The notes beneath the pieces were generated by a model that did not search any database, was not told the origin of the DNA, and was given only the letters and a program-made list of their open reading frames with translations. The position numbers and the translations under genes are program-made. Positions 39,675 to 42,781 of a stretch of DNA of 42,781 bases are shown here, piece after piece. The stretch is taken from positions 2,582,165 through 2,624,945 of the forward strand of contig BFEA01000095.1 in the NCBI GenBank assembly GCA_003427395.1, in the 5' to 3' direction. The stretch is from Chara braunii (taxonomy: Eukaryota > Streptophyta > Charophyceae > Charales > Characeae). Every line of letters starts with the position of its first letter. Positions within the stretch are counted from its first letter, which is position 1.

Positions 39675-42167
39675 ATGACTGCCATTTTCTCTCCTCTTTC
39701 TCTTCGTATTGCCGCAGTTCTGTGGATTGCGGCAACCTCCACCATGGGGTGTGTCTCTACTGCACCTCCCTCAAGCACGCGCTATGGAAGCCATGAAACC
39801 TCTTCCGAGTCGAGGAGTCGTGGGCCTCCGGGGCAAGCCAACCGGCAGAGCAAGCCAGGCGACTTCAAAGACCGAGAGCTGGAGAAACTCCTCGCCCACG
39901 GGAAGGAACTGCCTGAGTCCGTTGCCGAGTTGCACTTGCGCGTCCTTGAGCCATCGCATGAAGACTCGCTGAACTTGCAAGGGCGACGGCGCACTGAGTT
40001 GATAAAACCGGCGCAGCAAAGCACTACTGGTGCGATCAACTCCCGCGAGACTGCGCTTCAGCGAATCCTCCGCAAACGGCGCAAATGTGTTTCCGCTCCG
40101 CCGTCAAGCACGCGCGGTGGAAGACGCGCAATGTCGTCGACGGCACTTTCGAGGAGTCGTGAGCATCGAGCACAAGGCGGCAAGATCTCGTCGGCAGTTT
40201 CGATGAGGGGTAAGCATTGGGCTCGGATGAAGCTAACGGAGAGTGAGGAAAATGATATCCTCAGGCTGGCCGAAAGCAAGGAACTGCCCGAGTCCATTGC
40301 GCGGCGGTTCTTGCGAGTCCTCCAGACATCGGTGAGGCTCAATGAGAGAGAGGTAGAGCATATCCTCATTCTGGCACAAAACAAGGGTTTGCCCCAGTCC
40401 ATTGTGGCGTTGTTCTTGAGAGTCCTCGAGACATTGGCGAGCGACTCTGTCCAGTTTCGAACGGGGAGGCGAGGCTCTAGTGGGGTGGGCTTTACGTACA
40501 AGGCGATTCAGGAAACCGCAACCGAAGGTGGAGAGCCGCACGCTCGCGTCCTCCAGTCTACGAGTTACAACGGTCCGTTCGGGTTCGTAGACCGCGACGT
40601 GCTGACTTTTCGAGGCAATCTTCTTTTCCCTTCCTCCCAGAGTAATTACCCAGACGGAAACATCTACGTCGTGCAGCCGTCCAGTGTGGACGAATCGATT
40701 TACTTCCTGTCGTACGATGGCGTGTGGAGCTTGCCTACCGGCTCAAGCTCGTACGGTGTTGGCGCGGTCAGACGGGTTTATGGCTCCGTAGGCGATGATC
40801 GAGCTTTCACGATCGTGGATATGGACAGGTACTTGTACCGTGGTGAAGGGAGATTCCTTCTGGTGGCCAACGCCCGTGATGACACCCTGCGAACTTTCAG
40901 TTTAAACTCGTACGATCCGCCTTTCCCTATCACTCATATGATGGGCTTCAACTCTCACGTTCTTAGCCTTGCCGCTGATCCGTCACGGCCTTACGTTTAC
41001 TTTTCAACGGATCATGGGCTCTACAAGATGTATCTCCCCTCTTCCGGAGTTGGCACAGTAGTTCCTCTCATCGATGAAGCGTCGGCCGTTGGGCCGGTTC
41101 AAGCCAGCATCCCCGGGGACGCGGGTTTCAATGAGGTTCGCGTGAGCCAGCATGCCTTCTCCGCTGACGGGCAGTTCATGTACGTTGCGGACAAAATCGG
41201 CGACGCCGTCTACCGCGTTTGGTTTGCGAGCGGAAGGGTGGAGAATATCGGTAGTGGTTATGTTGATGTGGACGTGGACGGCCCCTATGGATTAGCGTTA
41301 ACGTCGGACGGTTGTAACCTGTTCGTGTCAGAGTATATAACAGGGAGGATCACGCTAATCAGCTTCGAACGCAGCGGTGGCCTCGTGAAGAGCGTCCGAA
41401 CACTCGCAGGTGCGAGCAGCTATCGCTATACATACAGTTCAAGCTTGGACCTTTTCGGTTTGGCGATCTCCCCAGGTGGCTCGTATCTATACGTCGGAGC
41501 GTACGAGGCGATCTACAAGTTCGAAATAGACACTTGGGACTTGCCCTCGTGCTCTGCAATCTCATCTACGCCTCGATCCGTTCCTCCTACGATCAGACCC
41601 ATCATTTCTTCTATCTCTCCCCCTCCCGTAATCTCTGTGCCGCAACGTAGCGGTAACATCTTTCCTCCGGGCGATGATGAACCCACTTTTCCTTCTAGGT
41701 CAACCACCACTCCTACCCGTAATTCTACTCCGCCGCTCCCTCCCGACGCTCCTTCCCCTATTTCTTTTAGCTATCCACCGCCCTCCACGTCTACGCCGCC
41801 ACCACCCTTTATCTCAAATTCGTCCTCTGCTGCTATCAGCAGCTCCAGCCCCCCTGCTGCTAAGAAGCAAACCGATCTCACACCCGTTGTCATCGCTCTC
41901 GCCGTCGTTTTGCCCGTCGTAGGAGCCGCGCTCGGCGTATTACTGGTCTGGTGTCTATGCGGCATACAGCGGCGGCGGCGAGAGGCAGAGTCACGAGCAA
42001 TCGATAGGCCCGTGCAGTCAATCGGTACCATAGATGCCCGGGCAGGATCGCAGCAGATCGAGCCTGTGGCTTTCACAAACAATCCGACGGGTGCGGGGAA
42101 CTGGTGGCAAGGACCAGCCGGAGAAGGGACGTTGGCAAACAATCGTCTTGACGCTATTGCTGCGTAG
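39675..42167 (+). CDS. Predicted type I membrane protein with NHL/beta-propeller-like ectodomain
   Basis: An 830-residue protein from the ATG at 39675. The frame is open further upstream to 39564, but only this start puts the signal sequence at the N-terminus (LRIAAVLWIAATSTMG). Residues about 60-255 carry a repeat, K-x-LP-x-S-[IV]-A..FLRVLET, at about 68-93, 192-217 and 226-253, and CVS..PPSSTR occurs twice. Residues about 300-620 are propeller-like: repeated beta strands with YVYFSTDHGLYKMY, FMYVADKIGDAVYRVW, GLALTSDGCNLFVSEY and GLAISPGGSYLYVGAY. A Pro/Ser/Thr stalk (about 623-735) precedes a transmembrane helix (about 736-763, VVIALAVVLPVVGAALGVLL), an Arg-rich stop-transfer and a 65-residue cytosolic tail ending in NPTGAGNWWQGP and LDAIAA. 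Function is unknown; a surface receptor or adhesion protein is plausible. No kinase is attached. Confidence 0.85.
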   Translation: MTAIFSPLSLRIAAVLWIAATSTMGCVSTAPPSSTRYGSHETSSESRSRGPPGQANRQSKPGDFKDRELEKLLAHGKELPESVAELHLRVLEPSHEDSLNLQGRRRTELIKPAQQSTTGAINSRETALQRILRKRRKCVSAPPSSTRGGRRAMSSTALSRSREHRAQGGKISSAVSMRGKHWARMKLTESEENDILRLAESKELPESIARRFLRVLQTSVRLNEREVEHILILAQNKGLPQSIVALFLRVLETLASDSVQFRTGRRGSSGVGFTYKAIQETATEGGEPHARVLQSTSYNGPFGFVDRDVLTFRGNLLFPSSQSNYPDGNIYVVQPSSVDESIYFLSYDGVWSLPTGSSSYGVGAVRRVYGSVGDDRAFTIVDMDRYLYRGEGRFLLVANARDDTLRTFSLNSYDPPFPITHMMGFNSHVLSLAADPSRPYVYFSTDHGLYKMYLPSSGVGTVVPLIDEASAVGPVQASIPGDAGFNEVRVSQHAFSADGQFMYVADKIGDAVYRVWFASGRVENIGSGYVDVDVDGPYGLALTSDGCNLFVSEYITGRITLISFERSGGLVKSVRTLAGASSYRYTYSSSLDLFGLAISPGGSYLYVGAYEAIYKFEIDTWDLPSCSAISSTPRSVPPTIRPIISSISPPPVISVPQRSGNIFPPGDDEPTFPSRSTTTPTRNSTPPLPPDAPSPISFSYPPPSTSTPPPPFISNSSSAAISSSSPPAAKKQTDLTPVVIALAVVLPVVGAALGVLLVWCLCGIQRRRREAESRAIDRPVQSIGTIDARAGSQQIEPVAFTNNPTGAGNWWQGPAGEGTLANNRLDAIAA

Positions 42168-42727
42168 GGTTCGCTTTCCTTTTTCCTCAAAAAATCGGCC
42201 CGGGTGCAGAATGAGACAACTCAAGCAGGTTCCCATCGCGGACCATCGTGATGGAGACGGTTTGGACAGGGGGATGAATAAACTGGGAGGCGTCATGTCA
42301 TCTGTCAATGAAGCGGACAATAAACCACTAGTACTTGCCCCTGCTATCGGCGGCGGGAAAAAAATTAGAGCAGAAACGTTTCTAGTCGGATGAGTTTGGG
42401 CGCTCCTGTATTGGCCCGTAAGTTTCTTAATATCGTGACTTGTATACGGGCAGGACTTTTCTGACTTAGGGTTCACAAGTCCGAGTTTTGAATAAGAAAG
42501 GTACGCATTATGCGGCTCGGTAAAATGGTCTCGAGGAGAGGTGGATGGATGACTGATTCACTGGTCGAGTAGTCGACGGCGTAAGTAAGATCACGTGTTT
42601 TTCCAATACCCTTCTTATAAGGTACGCAAATTTTAAAAGAGTCCTATCGTGGTTTCCGACTCTGAGCAGTGTCACAAGGGAGTGATGTAGGAGATAGGTC
42701 CGCAAATGTACGAAATTAAACCCCGGT
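42168..42727 (+). repeat. 3' flank shared with the truncated copy
   Basis: Homologous to 27107-27771 (GGTTTCCGACTCTGA, GTCACAAGGGAGTGATG, GTCCGCAAATGTACGAAATT). No gene beyond the stop codon of the membrane protein. Confidence 0.85.
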
Positions 42728-42734
42728 TGTGTGC

Positions 42735-42781
<47 letters not shown>
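42728..42781. repeat. (GT)n microsatellite at the window edge
   Basis: It corresponds to the GT array at 27772 that ends the other duplicate. Confidence 0.9.

Overview
The window is nuclear DNA of a eukaryote, rich in repeats and transposons. It contains no operon-like gene organisation. A chromodomain-bearing Ty3/gypsy element, a PIF/Harbinger transposase with Myb/SANT-like (trihelix) proteins, TTTAGGG-like telomere-box sequence, a U6 snRNA retropseudogene and very long di- and trinucleotide arrays all suit the green lineage. A streptophyte alga such as Chara is my best guess, but it is inference and no species-specific marker was seen.

Layout. 1-1032: T-rich leader made of diverged repeats. 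1033-7367: decayed Ty3/gypsy chromovirus-type element (Gag with zinc knuckle, protease, RT/RNase H, integrase, chromodomain), broken by several stops and frameshifts. 7368-8700: its 3' noncoding region. 8.7-10.7 kb: foldback elements, an (AAC)n array and a 94-bp tandem repeat. 11.5-13.2 kb (minus): intact trihelix-type protein. 13.3-16.9 kb: miniature elements and a tandem segmental duplication. 17.0-18.4 kb (plus): intact PIF/Harbinger-type transposase, followed by a 929-base assembly gap (18519-19447). 20.7-23.2 kb (minus): a second, longer trihelix-type gene split by one in-frame TAA. 23.3-26.0 kb: microsatellites, miniature elements and a U6 pseudogene. 26.0-27.1 kb: 5'-truncated copy of the membrane-protein gene at the right end. 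28.0-30.2 kb: more miniature elements. 30.2-33.5 kb: no convincing gene. 34.1-34.5 kb: a sequencing-adapter junction flanked by a false duplication. 34.6-37.5 kb (minus): a broken retroelement-like ORF carrying a CCHC knuckle, a coiled coil and a GIY-YIG nuclease domain. 39.7-42.2 kb (plus): an intact predicted type I membrane protein with a beta-propeller/NHL-like ectodomain.

How the parts fit. The transposase and the trihelix proteins match the two-protein organisation known for PIF/Harbinger transposons. More than fifteen short elements between 10.7 and 30.2 kb share one terminal inverted repeat (about GGGGCYARGTCCCAC) although their interiors belong to at least three unrelated subfamilies (about 165, 99 and 310 bp). 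The truncated membrane-protein copy begins exactly at one such terminus. No complete novel defence or metabolic system was found. The most interesting items are the shared-terminus element family, the CCHC/GIY-YIG element, the repeat-bearing membrane protein and the adapter artefact that must be removed before annotation.
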